This document shows, piece by piece, positions 1-12,969 of a stretch of 35,551 nucleotides of DNA. The notes below the pieces were generated by a model. The model saw nothing but the letters and a program-made list of their open reading frames with translations. It ran no database searches and was not told where the DNA came from. Position 1 is the first letter of the stretch, and each line of letters starts with the position of its first letter. The translations under genes and the position numbers were made by a program. This DNA is from Mycogone perniciosa (lineage: Eukaryota; Ascomycota; Sordariomycetes; Hypocreales; Hypocreaceae): NCBI GenBank assembly GCA_025331125.1, contig JAOALB010000272.1:1-35551 (forward strand), written 5' to 3'.

Positions 1-240
1 AAGATATGGATCAGTGAAGATGCATATGAATGGCAGCAAGACAGAGATTGTGAGTGTCAAGTAGATGTTGTGCTACATAGACGCAGCAAGATATAGACAA
101 AAGAACAACTTGCCTGTTAATTCAATATATAACTGTCTACGGACAAGCTTCCCTCCTACACCTACAGGTACCCCACCTTTTAGGTGCCTACTCACTAAAA
201 CTCCATAACCTCTTAACTAGCTATTAAGAAAACAAGCCTA
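1..240. other. Left-edge sequence with normal composition, no gene seen
   Basis: Roughly the first 200 bases have balanced composition and keep many CpA/TpG dinucleotides, unlike everything that follows. I see no convincing open frame, splice pattern or RNA gene. Composition falls steeply between about 180 and 300. It may be the edge of a gene-bearing compartment outside the window or a little-mutated repeat piece. Confidence 0.4.
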
Positions 241-2420
241 ATAACGCTCTCTTGCCCTTCCTAGACACTTAAAGAAAGATAGCGAATACTATTAGACTTT
301 AAGTAAACTAAGGATAATTAAACTTTACTGCTGCTAGGCGGGCAGTACTTTAGCGATTTAAAAAAGAGGGCACTTTTTTACTTTTAAAGTAAAGAAAGAC
401 TATAGTTTTCCTATTTACGCTTAAAAAATACTATATTAATAATAGATATATTAAAATTAATATTTTTAAACTTAATTTTAATTTTAATTTAAAATTTAAT
501 ATCTTTTTCTTTTTAAAAAGGATTTAAAAAAGCCTTTTTTTTCCCTTTTAAAGTAGGCTAATAAAAGCCTTTACCTTTATAAATAAAAAGCAATTAAATA
601 CAGCACTTAAAATCTTTACTTAAATTAAAGAAATTAATTTAATTTAAAAGGCTAGGCAAAAAGTATTACTTTTAGTTATTTAAGCTATTAATAACTATTT
701 AGCTAAATATTAAAGAAAATATTATTTTTTAGCGGCTATACTAGTAAATAAAGCCTTCTTTAATACCTTTAAAAACCTCTTTTTTTTAAAGGCCTTTATA
801 AACTTTAAAAAATTAAGTAAAAACCTCCTTTTTGCCTAACTATAAACTATTTAATTAATTAATAAAAAGCCCTATTAAAATAATAAATAATAGTAAATTA
901 AACTTTAGCCTTTAAATAAAATTAATATAAAAACCCCCCTATTAGCAAATAGCTTAAAATAAGTTATATAGGCTATAGTTATAGCTATAAGTATAAATAA
1001 AAACTCTTTAATATAAAGAAATAAAAATAAATTTTCCCTTTAAAGTAATAGTAGGCTAGCCTTTATTGCTTATAGAAATAAATAAAAATAAATAAAAACT
1101 ATTTTAAAAATTAATAATAAAATCTTCTTTTAAATCCCTTTAAACTATAACTAAAAAAAGATTACTACTATTAGCGCTAAATAAAAAGTTATAGAAATTA
1201 ATAACTTTAAAGTAAAGATATTATTTACTTTTAAAAAGTAAAGTTTAAGTTTATACTTTAAACTAAAATAAAAGATATTAAAAAAAAATCTTTACTTTAA
1301 CTTTAACTATAAAGGCTAATAGTTTAAAAATTAAAGAAATATATATATAAAGGAGTTTTTTTATATAAAGTGTTTTTAAATATTATATTAATACTATAAG
1401 TATTTTCTTTATTAATATATTAATTTTAATTAAAACTTAAAGGAATATTAAATTTAAAAAACCTTTAATCTTTTATTAAAAGGCCCTTTTTAGTAAAACT
1501 ATTAATATTTACTATTACTTTATCTCTTTTAAAAAGGAAATTAAAATAAGCTTTAAACTTTTTAACTATTTAGCTTTAATAAAACTTTAAACTTAAAAGG
1601 TATAAATAATTTAATATAATAAATGCCTTAACTTTTATAACCTTTAAAGATATATTAAAACTATATAATATAAAAAGTATAGTAAGCCTGCTTTTTAATA
1701 TATTAATAAAAATAAAAACTATAATAATTTTATTTAATATATTAACTACTTTAATCTTTATTAATTTAATGCTTTAAACTGCTATATATACTTAACTATT
1801 AAAAATAATATAAAAGTATATACTATTAAAGAATAACTTAAAAGTATTAAAGAACTTAAAATTTAAGAATTTTAAAAAAGGAACCCTGCCCCCTTTACCT
1901 TTAAGCCTAAATTAAATGCATTTAAGGGAGAAGCTTTTTAAGCTACTTTAGCTAAATCTTTTACTGCTTTTGCTTTTAAGGCTTAGATTTAAAGACCCCT
2001 CCCTTTAAGCAGGATAATACCTTTTATCCCTGCAATAAAGCCCTTTTAAAATAAAATTAACTTAATAAATATCTTTAATAGCTTATTAAAGGAAAGTTTA
2101 CTGGCCTGCTTTACAGTAAAGGTTATTAATTTTAATAACTTTATAAATAATACCTTAAAGGAATCCTTTAAAAGAGATAAATTTTATAAGTTTAATTTAT
2201 AAATAATAAACCCTATTAAAACTGCTAAAAGAACTTTAATTTAAAAATCTTTTAAGCCAATATAAAAAAATAAAGATAGTATTATAATATAGCCCTTTTA
2301 CTAGCCTAAAAAAATAGCGTTAATATTATATTTATTTAAAAGTTATAGATTTACTAAAATATTATATTATTTAAAAAATAAATAAAATCTTACTTTAGCT
2401 TTTAAGTATTTAACTTATTT
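241..2420. mobile_element. RIP-degraded repeat, probably 5' part of the LINE (ORF1 region)
   Basis: This is an extremely A/T-rich stretch with dense TAA/TAG in all frames and no usable open frame. It lies directly upstream, on the same strand, of readable LINE endonuclease sequence, so it is most likely the LINE 5' end and its first open reading frame. I could not read a zinc knuckle or any other ORF1 motif, so that assignment rests on position only. The left end of the LINE was not located. Confidence 0.35.
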
Positions 2421-3738
2421 AATAATTAAAAGGAGACTAAACCCTTTATCTTTATATATATTAAAAAATTACTAAATTTATTATATTAATAACTTTTACC
2501 TTTAAAATTAAAAAGTAATTATATTTATTAAATAAAAGTCTATAGCTATATTATTATTAATATTTACTATAAGGCTTCCTTTAATACTGCAATAAAAACC
2601 TTTAAAAGGTAAAGTTAGCCCCTTTTAAATTTAATTATAGTAGGAGACTTTAATATATTATATTAAATATAGCAGTTAGGCTAAGTTTTAAACGCTATAG
2701 GTAATAGATTAATTAAATAAGCAGATAAATATAATTTAATCCCTGCCTTTATAAATACTTTTATAAAGGACTTTAAAAAGTATATTAACTTTATTTTCTT
2801 TAACTGCCTTATATTATTAACTATTATAAAAAACTTAAATATAGGCTTAGACTATTAGATAATTACTACTATACTTTTAAACCTTACTAGGCCGATAGTT
2901 AATGCAGGAAAGAAATATATCCCCTTTAAAAGCCTATAAAAGTTTAGTTAACTAATATATATATATACTTAGCTCCTCTTAAAAGTAAATATAATTAACT
3001 TAATTAAAGAAAAACTATATGCAACTGTATAAGCATTATAAAGACTTTTCGTAAACTATATATAATTAATAAGTAAAAAAAGATATTAAAATAAATATAG
3101 CGCCCTTTAATAAAATAAAGACTATTAAACAGTTTATTTCATTTTCGTTATAGCGTTTACTAAGACTAGCGAATAGATTAAGGCAAGGAAAATATTATAT
3201 AATATAGTTAAACGCAAAAAATATAATTACTGGGATAAAGTTATAGCTAAAGCTAGCCTAGGCAAAGGCATTTAGCAGGTAATTAAATAGTGTAAAGCTA
3301 TAGACTAGTTTTAACCCCCCCTTTTAATAAATAGCAATAAAAGTATTTTAGATTTTAAAAAGTAGGCGGCTTTCTTTAAAGAACGCTTACTATAGCGAAA
3401 AGGAGTAAAAGAAGATATTAAAAACTTATAGGAACCCTAGGCATTAAAGAACCTTTAAATACTATAAAATAAAATAGTTATTAAAAAAGAGGTAAAAAAG
3501 GCTATAATTAAAGCGGGGAATACTGCGCTTAGCGCGGATAATATATTAATTACCCTCCTGCACTATATATAGCCTACTATTAAAGAGTTTATTATAAACC
3601 TCTTTAAAGGCTGCTTTAAGTTAAGATATTACCCTTTCCCTTTTAAAAATATAGAAGTTACTATTATACTTAAACTAAGTAAACTTAACTATATAACCTA
3701 TAAAGCTTTTAGGCCTATATTACTGCTTTCCTATATAA
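2420..3738 (+). pseudogene. LINE ORF2, left part: endonuclease and start of reverse transcriptase (dead)
   Basis: Reading the + strand and treating TAG/TAA as mutated Trp/Gln/Arg codons gives an endonuclease/exonuclease/phosphatase-like domain. VGDFN lies at about 2,636-2,656, and GLDYWIITT, corresponding to the family's G-S-D-H motif with Ser and His lost, at about 2,841-2,870. Past a linker, the RT start is clear: a KKEVKKAI..AG.TALSADNI block at about 3,480-3,545 and an FRPILLLSYI block (family pattern YRPIALLS) at about 3,705-3,738. This order, APE-type endonuclease then RT, is that of Tad1/I-like non-LTR retrotransposons of fungi. The frame stops abruptly at the element X boundary and resumes at 22,321. 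No promoter or active product is expected. Confidence 0.8.
3735..3738. repeat. Left target-site duplication (ATAA) of element X
   Basis: ATAA here is repeated at 22,321-22,324, immediately outside the right terminal repeat. Removing the insertion plus one ATAA rejoins the LINE frame as LLSYIRKAFKRLFAKR, which fits the family pattern LLS-C-x-G-K-x-x-E-R. That restored frame supports this boundary better than the 4-bp match alone. Confidence 0.7.
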
Positions 3739-4130
3739 TTTATTAAGGGGGAATCAGCGCTGTAAATATATATATACACCAATAATAACCGGAATAAAGC
3801 GCGGGAACCGCACTCTTAATAGAACCACAAAGCTGTAATTAAGTAATATAGGGACTAAAAGATACTGCGAATTATTTAATTATAATATCTGCAATTGAAA
3901 GTAACTAAGAGTTACCTCTTTATGCCTTAATAGCTGTAAAATTACAGGTAAAGGTAGTGTATTAAGGGAGAACGCGGGTTGGTTTTTTATTAAACTAGGT
4001 TTATCTATTTATTTTTATAGTCTTATACCTCTATAATCTAGTAGTTGCTTAAGTAAGCAATTAACTTTATTTAAATAGGCTAGTAAAAAGGACTATAAGT
4101 GTATTAAGTATATTAATTACTTTTAATAAA
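3739..4130 (-). repeat. Element X left LTR (3' LTR)
   Basis: This 392-bp repeat aligns without obvious large gaps to 21,929-22,320, and the differences are mostly C/T and G/A. The ends form an imperfect inverted pair (TTTATTAAGGG and CCCCTAATAAA, the latter read from the right copy). Allowing for RIP, the original ends may have been TGTTAGGGG and CCCCTAACA, the TG..CA pattern of LTRs. A TATATATATA run follows the start. Confidence 0.8.
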
Positions 4131-6647
4131 ACCCTCCCTATAAGTATTCGCGAATAAAAATAGTAAATCTCGATAAAACGCTTATCTAGCTAAACCTTCT
4201 AGTATTAATATTATAATTCCTTAAAGTAAATATTAATAATATAAAGAAATAATAAAATAAGCGTATTATAAAAAAAGGAAAACCAAAAATAAAATTACTA
4301 TTATATATACTATTAATATCTTTATATTTAATTTATATTAAATTATTGTCCCTATATTAAAACTACTGCAATTAAATAGTTTTATTCTAGTAACCTATAT
4401 TTATTGCTAGGTATTTTAAGCTGCTATCCGCTTATTCTATATTAATTGTCCTATTGCCTATATAGGTGCACAGACTTACTTTCAGATATTATTTTAAGCT
4501 GATTTATCCATTAATCCTAATAGGGTTAAGCTATAGTATATATTTAAGGCTGTAATTCTTTAAATTTAAGGATATTAAAGTATCCTTTTTCCTATTATTA
4601 CTGCAAAAGCTATTATTATAGCCTATCCTCCTTTATTTAGTTTTATAAGGTTTTTTTTCATTTTCTTTTATTGCCTTTTAATTAAGCTTTACAGTTACTT
4701 TTAAAACTCTTTCTTTCTTTAAGTTTTAGTTATCTTTTAATTTATTAAAGGAACTATTACTTTCTTTAAAAGTAATTAAATCCTCCTTTAAACTCTCTAT
4801 ATCCCTTAATAGTGCTAGTGCAGTTAATAAAGGTCCTATAAGTTATAGCGTTATTAAGAAATATATAGATTTACTTGTAGTTATTAGTTTTACTATTGCC
4901 TTTACTATAGATACTGCTTATATAGCTGGGCTAGCAGTATTATTTTATTTTTTCGCTATTAATATAGTTTATAAAGCTAAGGAGAATACTTTTTTTTTTC
5001 CTGGCTATAGCGAGTTTAGTTATATAATAGTAAATATAGGTATAGTTAAAGTTAAAGGTTAGGTTTTAAAAGTTAACTATAGATATTATATCCTAGTTTA
5101 TTTATATACTATTAAGAGAATAAATAATTACTAGGAAAAGCTATTATTATAGTAGATTAAATAGTTCTCCTTTATAGAGTTATTTACTAGCACTTTAAGA
5201 TCCGCTAAACACTACCTATTAATCTTTATTATATTCCTTTTATAAATTATCTTTAAAGGTATTTATTAACTTTAATTAAGCTTAATTAAATAATACTTAA
5301 ATAAAAAAGGCAGGATATCCTTTATTTTTACTTTAAAGTCTATAACTGTAAGTTTATTTACAGTTATCGCTTAATATAAAACCTAAACTATATCTATATA
5401 GCTTTTAGTAAAGTTCCTAAAGTATAAGTACTAACACTAATCTTAAAGTAAAAGTTTAAACCCTTTTAAGTTAATTATTTTATATTTTCTAAAGCTAAAA
5501 GAGATTAAAACTCTACTTAAAGGTTTCACTAGTTAATTTAACTTAATACTAATAAGTCCTTAAAGTATCAATTAAATTTAAAATAGGCTTAGGTAGCTGC
5601 CTTTATTAGATTTAGGTTATTTTATATATAGAATTATATAAAAGTTAAACTAGTAGGGGAATCTAGCTTTTTTAAGTATATAGGCCTATAGGTTAAGGAG
5701 TTATTATATATAGCGTTTACAGTTATCCCTATTAAAGTTAAAGTAATAAAGGTACCTTTATTTATTAAAAATATAAGTATATTAGTATTAAGGAAAATAA
5801 ATAAACCCTATAAAGATTTATCTTTTTTCTATAAAGCTTTAAAAGTACTATAATCTATTAAAGATCTTAAAAGCTTCAAATATTATTTAATTAAAAGTAG
5901 CTGCGCCTTTAAATGCATTTTAAGGTATTAAAATCTTTATCTAGGCAGCTTTTACTATTAATAGTCCTTTTACTACTATATAAAGTATTGCATTTAAATT
6001 AAAGTTTACTGCCTAGTTTTTACAAAAAAGGTTATATAGGAAATTATAAATATTAATAATATAGAAAAGCTATATAAATTCTTTAATATCTAATATCTGT
6101 AAAAGTTTATTATAGTATAAGGTACTGTTAATAAGTAATTTATTAATAGGTAATTGCAGGTAACTGTTAATATATTAATCGAGTTAAGGGTAGATCTATA
6201 TCGGTTAATAGCTATACTGGCTTGCCAGTAAGCTATTAGTAAGGTTTTATTTTTTTAGCTTAAAGAAATCGCTAGTGCAGCTAAAGGAAATTTAGTTAAT
6301 ATAGTAAAAAAGTAGAGTTTTTAATTTACTTTCTATAAGTTAGAAAAATAAAGTAAAAGAGTATAAGTCCTTGTTTAAGTAAAATATTATAGTAAAGAGG
6401 AAAAGGGGTTAAGTAAAATTAAATAGTTGTAAGATAAAATTTAATTTAAAAGCAATATTTAGGCTAGTGTAATATAGATTTTTAATAAATAAAAGAAAAA
6501 AAAAAAGGATAGTATTACTTTTTATTTTTTTATAGGCGCAAGTATATCGTTTAATATATAAAGTAATTCTTTTTATTATATATAAATTACTGCTCCTTTA
6601 AAGTAATCTTTTATAACTCGCTTACCTTTTTCTCTTTTTTATTTTTT
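4131..6647 (+). pseudogene. Unidentified RIP-damaged + strand quasi-ORF inside element X
   Basis: This stretch of X lies beyond its integrase, across nested element B. From roughly 5,580 to 6,480 one + strand frame reads coherently if TAA/TAG are taken as mutated Gln/Arg/Trp codons. Recognisable pieces are LFIKNISILVLRKINKPY near 5,760 and NILIELRVDLYRLIAILA near 6,180, then a charged stretch rich in Lys and Glu. A different + strand frame is also fairly open from about 4,803 to 6,040, and the - strand is partly readable near 4,750-4,950. Strand and limits are therefore uncertain. I recognise no family. Its orientation is opposite to X pol, which is odd for part of the same element; it could be an antisense ORF, captured host sequence or another nested insertion. 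Confidence 0.3.
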
Positions 6648-6652
6648 ATTTT
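6648..6652. repeat. Candidate left target-site duplication (ATTTT) of element B
   Basis: ATTTT lies directly before the TGTTATGG start of element B and recurs at 13,142-13,146 directly after its right LTR. Five bases is the usual Ty3/Gypsy duplication length. Both flanks are T-rich, so part of the match could be chance. Confidence 0.6.
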
Positions 6653-6857
6653 TGTTATGGCACTGACCGTGACGCGATATTAACGCCCTGTCACGTGAGC
6701 TCCGGTCACGTGACCAGGCCCTAACGCCTTTACAGCCTAGCCTTTACCCTTTAAACCCTATACCTATAGGAAACTAATTATAAGCGAGATAAATATAAAT
6801 ACCCTAAACCTTACCCTGCAACCTAACCTGGCCTAATAGACTATAGTCCTCGCTATA
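6653..6857 (+). repeat. Element B left LTR (chimeric or divergent)
   Basis: The first roughly 80 bases match the right LTR (TGTTATGGCACTGAC..., up to CCTAACGC), but the remainder has no visible similarity to it. It ends before a PBS-like TGGCGCC. Two CACGTG motifs survive intact (about 6,693 and 6,708), whereas the right LTR and element C have TATATA at those places. The 3' limit is estimated from the PBS. Confidence 0.5.
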
Positions 6858-6899
6858 AAGCTGGCGCCTTTCCTTTTTCTCTTTAAAACCTTATAAAAA

Positions 6900-9800
6900 T
6901 CTAGCGTTAATAGCAATTATATATATCTAATAAATGCAATTATTAAAGATAATAACTTTCGCCACTAATTCTATCTTTTTAATTAAGCAATAAATAAAGG
7001 CCTAGCTTAATAGGAAAAATAAAAGTAAACCTTTAAATAAGAAATCTTAGAATAGGCAGCTAAAAACCAAGACCTTAAAGTATAAATTAAAGCTTAGGTT
7101 AAAGCTTTAAATGCAGCCTCGCTATTAAACTTTAAAAATAATAACCTATTTAGCCGCCGCTAAATTAAAGACTTTAAATAATTTAATAGTAAATAAAAAG
7201 ATATTATTAAACGCTAGTAAAAATATATTAATTAGCGCTTTTAAATTAATATTACTTTTATAGGTAATTAGTTAATCTTTTTAACTGAATTTAAAAAGAT
7301 CTTATATATTATAGGCCTTTTAAAGGGAGATATATATTAACTATAATAAAAAAAAATTAATACTATTATTAAAAATCCTAATAACCCCGCCTAATAGTAT
7401 TAAAAGACTAGTATAATACTCTTTATTAATTTTCATAAATAATATAAAACGATTAACCTATTTTAAAAGGCGTTGCAGTCTTTTAATAATTTATATATAT
7501 TAAATAAACCTTTCTAGAATTTTATAATACAGTTATTTACATTAAGCAGTAAATATAGTAAAACCGCTAAGCAGATAATAAAAGCCTTAAAGATAAAGGT
7601 CTTTTAGAAATTTACTAATACTATAAAAACTTAAATAATTAAGCCAGATAAGTTTAACTTTACTAAATAATATTAACTCTATTAAACTATCTATAACAGG
7701 CTTTAAAAAGGCGCTTACTATAATGCCCTTTATACTGCTTAAATAGGCTAGCGTTAATAAAGCTATTAATAATAGTAGTAATATTATTAACACTAGTAAA
7801 ATAACTAAATAAATAACTAAGCTGCCGCCTTAATACTAACTAGCGACTTAATATAGCTAAATACTATATATATTATACTACCTTGCCTTTAAATCTTTCG
7901 TGAGGAATATATCGCTAAAAGACTATACTTTTACTGCAAAAAAGCAGGTTATAGCTTTAATAAATACAATAAAAAAAAGCAGGCTAATATATACTAAAGA
8001 AATCTATACTAAGCATAAAACTAAAATCATTAAATCTAGTTATACCAGCTATACTTTAACCTAGCAGTACTTTAAAGCCAGCAGCAAAACAGTTTAGTAA
8101 AGTATAATAATTAAACCTTAATAGTATATTAATATTACCTATAATGCTTAGTTAACTTATAAATCCAGGCTTTAAACAATATACCCTCCTTAAATATCGA
8201 TAAAGACAATAATAGTAGCGCTGCTTTATTAACTTTTAACCTACTTTAATTTAGCTAGCTATACCTATTAAAAACCTAAACCCAACTTATAAACCAAAGA
8301 AAAGATTAACCTTTACTAAAAGTTATAAATAAAGGTTAACTATAAATAATATTATTATTTTAAAATAAATCTATTACTGCCTTTTTAATTAAAAGCCCTT
8401 TAAACTTAAATTAATAAATAATAAATCCCTTTTAATATAAACTATATTATCTTTTATATATAATATTTATATTAATATAAAAGCTTTAATAAATAGTAGT
8501 TATATACTTTAAGCTTTTATTAGCCGCGCTTTTATTAAGCGATTTAATATTACTACCTAATAACTGCTATTTATTAAAAACCTTTTTTTTACTAATAAAA
8601 GTATAGCTAATAAAATTTTAAACTTTTTTATTATATAAACTATAATTAGCCCTTATAAAGAACTTTACCTTTTCTTTATTATAAATATCCCTAATAATAT
8701 ACCTATTATCTTTAGCCTTTTATAGCTAAGAAAATATAACTTTAATATTAATTAAAAAGAATTAACTATTACTTTTAAATCCTATTATTATTATAACTAT
8801 TGCCTTTCAAGGAATATAGCTAGCTTTATATAAATTTTAATAGCAGTTAAAATAAAAAATAACTTTATTAAAGCTAATATAAAAAATATATATTACTAGC
8901 AACTAATAGTTAAAGATACTTTAAATAAAGTAAAGCTTAACTTAATTAAATAAAAAACTATACTATACTAATAACTATTAATTAAAAACACTTAAAAAAA
9001 GGAAGATTATAATTTAATTAAAAAAAAAGCTTATAAACTGTATATTCTATAAACCTTAATATTAAACTAAAATTATTATATAACCTATAAATATAGCAGA
9101 ATTAATAATAAGGAAATATAGGTATAGATAATCTTAAATTAAATATATATAAAGCTGCTGCCTGCTTTTATAATCTGCAGTTAATAATAAAAAGGAAAAC
9201 CTTTATTAAAGCTACTATTATTACCTTTTAATATACTATTTCCGCAAAACTAAACTAAACTTTAAGATTAAAAAGTATACCTAGATATAATAGATATATA
9301 AATAGTAGCAGTTATAAACTTTATTACCTTTTATTATTAATTATATATCTGTGTAATAAAAGTAATTTAAAAAGAGATTAACTAAGCTATTAAGATTAAA
9401 AAATTAGTGCCTATTAGCCTGTTAAAGCTTTTAAATCAGTTTTTCTAATAAATACTTATAGGATAAAAAGATTATATTAAAGTAAAAATAGTATTACTAA
9501 AAGAAATATATAATTTTATTAATAAATACTACTCTTTAATATAACTAAAAAAGATTATAGCCGTTAATATAAAGAAATTTATAATAAGAAAACTTAAATT
9601 TAATAAACTAAATATTTTAAAGAAACTGCTATCCTAGCTATATAACTTATATAACACTTTCCTGCCGAAAATAATAAATAAGCTTCCTTTATAATAGGCC
9701 TAAAACTATAAAATCGAGATATTACTGGGAAAAGACCCTTTATATTAAAGGAATAGGCCATTTTTACCTAATAAACTATGAATAATAAAAAAGTAGTTAA

Positions 9801-12800
9801 ATAATAATTTAATAAAAGGATTTATCTGCGAATTGCAAGTATAATACACTACTCCCCTCCTTTTAACTATAAAACTAAACGGCAGCGTTTATATCTATTA
9901 AAACTATTAAAGGTTAAATAATATTATTATTAAAAATTAATACTTATTGCTATTAATTTAAGAAACCTTTAATGCTTTAAACTATATAAAGGTATATATA
10001 AAACTTAATATTATTGCTGCGTTTAATAACCTTTATATCGCTAAAAGAGATATATAGAAAATTGTATTTATTATAAAGTTTAGCCTCTTTAAAATATTAG
10101 TTATACCTTTCAGCCTTTATAATGCATTTACTATATTCTAATACTATATTAATTATACTCTTTATAACCTCTTTAACTGCATTTATATAATATACCTTAA
10201 TAATATTTTTATATACTTTTTAAGCTAAAAAGAATACTAAAAATATATCTGTAAAATAGTAGCCTGCCTTTAAAATGCTAGCCTTTAAATTAATATTATT
10301 AAATGCAAGTTTAAGATAATAAAAATAAAATACCTTAACTTAATTATTACCTTAAAGGGATTAAACATAAATCCTAAAAAGGTTAAAGCTATATTAAACT
10401 AATAACTATTTAAAAGAGTAAAAGATTTATAAAAGTTCTTTAGCTTTATAAACTTTTATTACTATTTTATTTAAAGATACTTTAAAATAGTTGCACTATT
10501 AAATAAGCTTTTAAAGAAAGATTAATCATATATTTAAAGAGAAAAACAGTAAAAAGCCTTTAATTTAATTAAATGCACTTTTAAATTAGCTTTAATTTTA
10601 GCCCTTTTTAACTATAATAAATAAATAGTCTTTAAAATAAACGCCTTTAACTAGGCATTAGGCAGTATTTTATTACAGTATAATAAAAAAAGCATTTTAT
10701 ACTTTATTATATTCTTTTCTGTAAAGTATAATACTTAAAAATATAACTATAAAATCTATAATAAAAAACTCCTAGCTATTATTAAAGTAATAAAAGAGTA
10801 GCGCCTAAAATTATAAAGCTTATAAGAATTTAGTATTATTATAAACTATAAAAACTTTAAATACTTTACCTTAATTAAAGCTTTAAATTAATAATAAATC
10901 TAATAATGTAAATTCCTTTTTAGCTTTAATTTCTATATTATTTATTGATTTAGCTTTAAGGCTATAAAGCTTAATGCCTTAAATAAAAAAGTAAAAGATA
11001 GGCCTGCAAAATTAAATCCCTTTAATAACTAAATTAAAAACAGGCAATACACTATCCTCCTGTAAAGTTCTTTTAGCTTTAAAGTTTAAGCAATATTTTA
11101 AAAAGAAATCTTATTTAATATAGAAATATTTATAAAGGCTGCCCCTATAGCTATAATAATACCTGCAGAAAATAAATTAATTAATAACCTAATTGCAGCA
11201 GTATATAAATAAAATACTATAGCGAGAGAAATAATAACTGCACTTTAAAACCTTAATATCTGCTAATAGCTAAAGCAGCTTTACAGGGAACTTTAAATTA
11301 TAATAAATAACTATTAAATAATAAATAGCAGAATTTATTACTAAAAGCAGCTTTTTATTCCCTTTAATAATAAACTTTATATATAAATCCTATTTAGAAA
11401 CTACTTTAACAGCCTAGCTAGATACCTAGGCAGGTTTAAAACCTTAAACTTTATTAGCTAAATATATTAGTGGCTATAAATCTTAAAAGATATTAAAGTA
11501 TTTATATAAGCCTATAAACTATACATTAAAATAAAGGCTTTATAATCTTTACTATAAAGTTTCCTTTAATTATTACTAGTTTTATTTTATATATAGTTAA
11601 ATATTTCTATTAACTATATTACCTAAATCCTACTATTATAATATTACTTATAAGCATTTATTAGTAATAGTCTACTGCTTTATTAAAATATATTACTTTA
11701 TATTTATTACTTTACTATTAATAAAAAAGCTAATTAATGCATTTATTAACAGTATTTACTGCCTTTATAATATACCTAATGATATTATATTAGACTGCAG
11801 TATATAATTTATATTAAAACTTTAAAAATAACTCTTAAAGTAATTAAAAGTTATATTAAAATAATTATTAGCCTTTTACCTTAAAACTAATAATTAAACT
11901 AAAAGAATTAATATAAATATAAAATAATACCTATAAACTTTTATTAACTTTTACTAGGATGACTAAGTCTACTAGCTCCTATTAATTAAATTTACTGTAA
12001 ATAATATAGTATTTAAAACTACTAGTATATTACTGTTTTTCGCTAACTATAGTTTTAACCCTCGCTTAGGGATAAAGCCTTTATAGCCCTGCCCGCTAAA
12101 CCTTTTTACAGTAAAGAAAAGAGAGTTTTTCTGCGCTAACGCTATTGCCGATCGATTTAAATATATTATTATATAACTAAAAGCCTTTACTAAGGCTTTA
12201 AAAAAATATAAGGAAAACGCAAATATATAAAAGGAGGCGTTATTAGTCTATACTGTTAGGCAAAAAGTCTTTATTAATATATAAAATATAAAAACTAATT
12301 AGCTGATAAAGAAGCTAGATAATAAATAAGCAGGACTTTATATAATAATAAAAGTATACCTATAAGCCTGCGCTGTTAGTTTACTAAAAGGCATAAAAAT
12401 CTTCCTAGTCCTATATAACTCTTTCCTATAACTTAAAACAGCTACTTTATTGCGCTTTAAGTAAAAGACAATTAATAAGGCTGAGTTAAGGAATATTTAA
12501 AGTAGGGTATTAAAAAGGGAAAATAGTATAGATAAAGTATAAAAAAAGTAAAAGTTTAAAGCGCTTTTAGATTATTACAATAATAATAGTTTCTACTACT
12601 TTATTAAATAGAAATACTATACTGCTATATAATAATTAGTTAAAGACCTATAAGGCTAAGAGAGGGTAATATAAAACTTTTATATAAAAAACCTAAAAAA
12701 GCTAAGCCTACTGTAATAGGCATTAAAAGGAATTATAAAAAAAGAAAAAAAGGAAATAGCTAAAAAGAAACTAATGCCTGCAAAGCGCTAATTAAAGACT

Positions 12801-12950
12801 ATACTATACTAAAGCCTATAACTAAATTATATATTATTAACATTAAAAACTATATAATTTGCCTTATTTACCTTTATATTAAAAGTATTAAAATAAATTA
12901 CCTGGAATTTCGATTTATATAAGCAATATAGCTATTCGCGGCTAAATAGC
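6900..12950 (+). pseudogene. Element B gag-pol (RIP-inactivated)
   Basis: Reading through RIP-type stops gives: a gag zinc knuckle at about 7,920-7,970 (pattern YFYCKKAGYSFNKY, i.e. CX2CX4HX4C with two Cys and the His changed to Tyr); RT at about 9,900-10,250, with the YLDD active site reading YLNN at 10,193-10,204; RNase H at about 10,590-10,890 (ALGSILLQYNKKSI, NKKLLAIIKVIKE); and integrase plus C-terminal region at about 11,780-12,480 (FFANYSFNPRLGIKPL, then DNK.AGLY). Both catalytic RT aspartates are now Asn, so the element cannot move by itself. The integrase tail is the most readable part and is typical of Ty3/Gypsy elements in ascomycetes. The - strand frame at 7,587-7,793 is a chance shadow. 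Confidence 0.8.
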
Positions 12951-12969
12951 GAGATAGGAGGGGGGGTAC

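Noticed and set aside
7587..7793. 68-codon hydrophobic open frame on -
   Set aside because: It lies within element B gag sequence read on +, and poly-Leu/Ile translations are common in AT-rich sequence.
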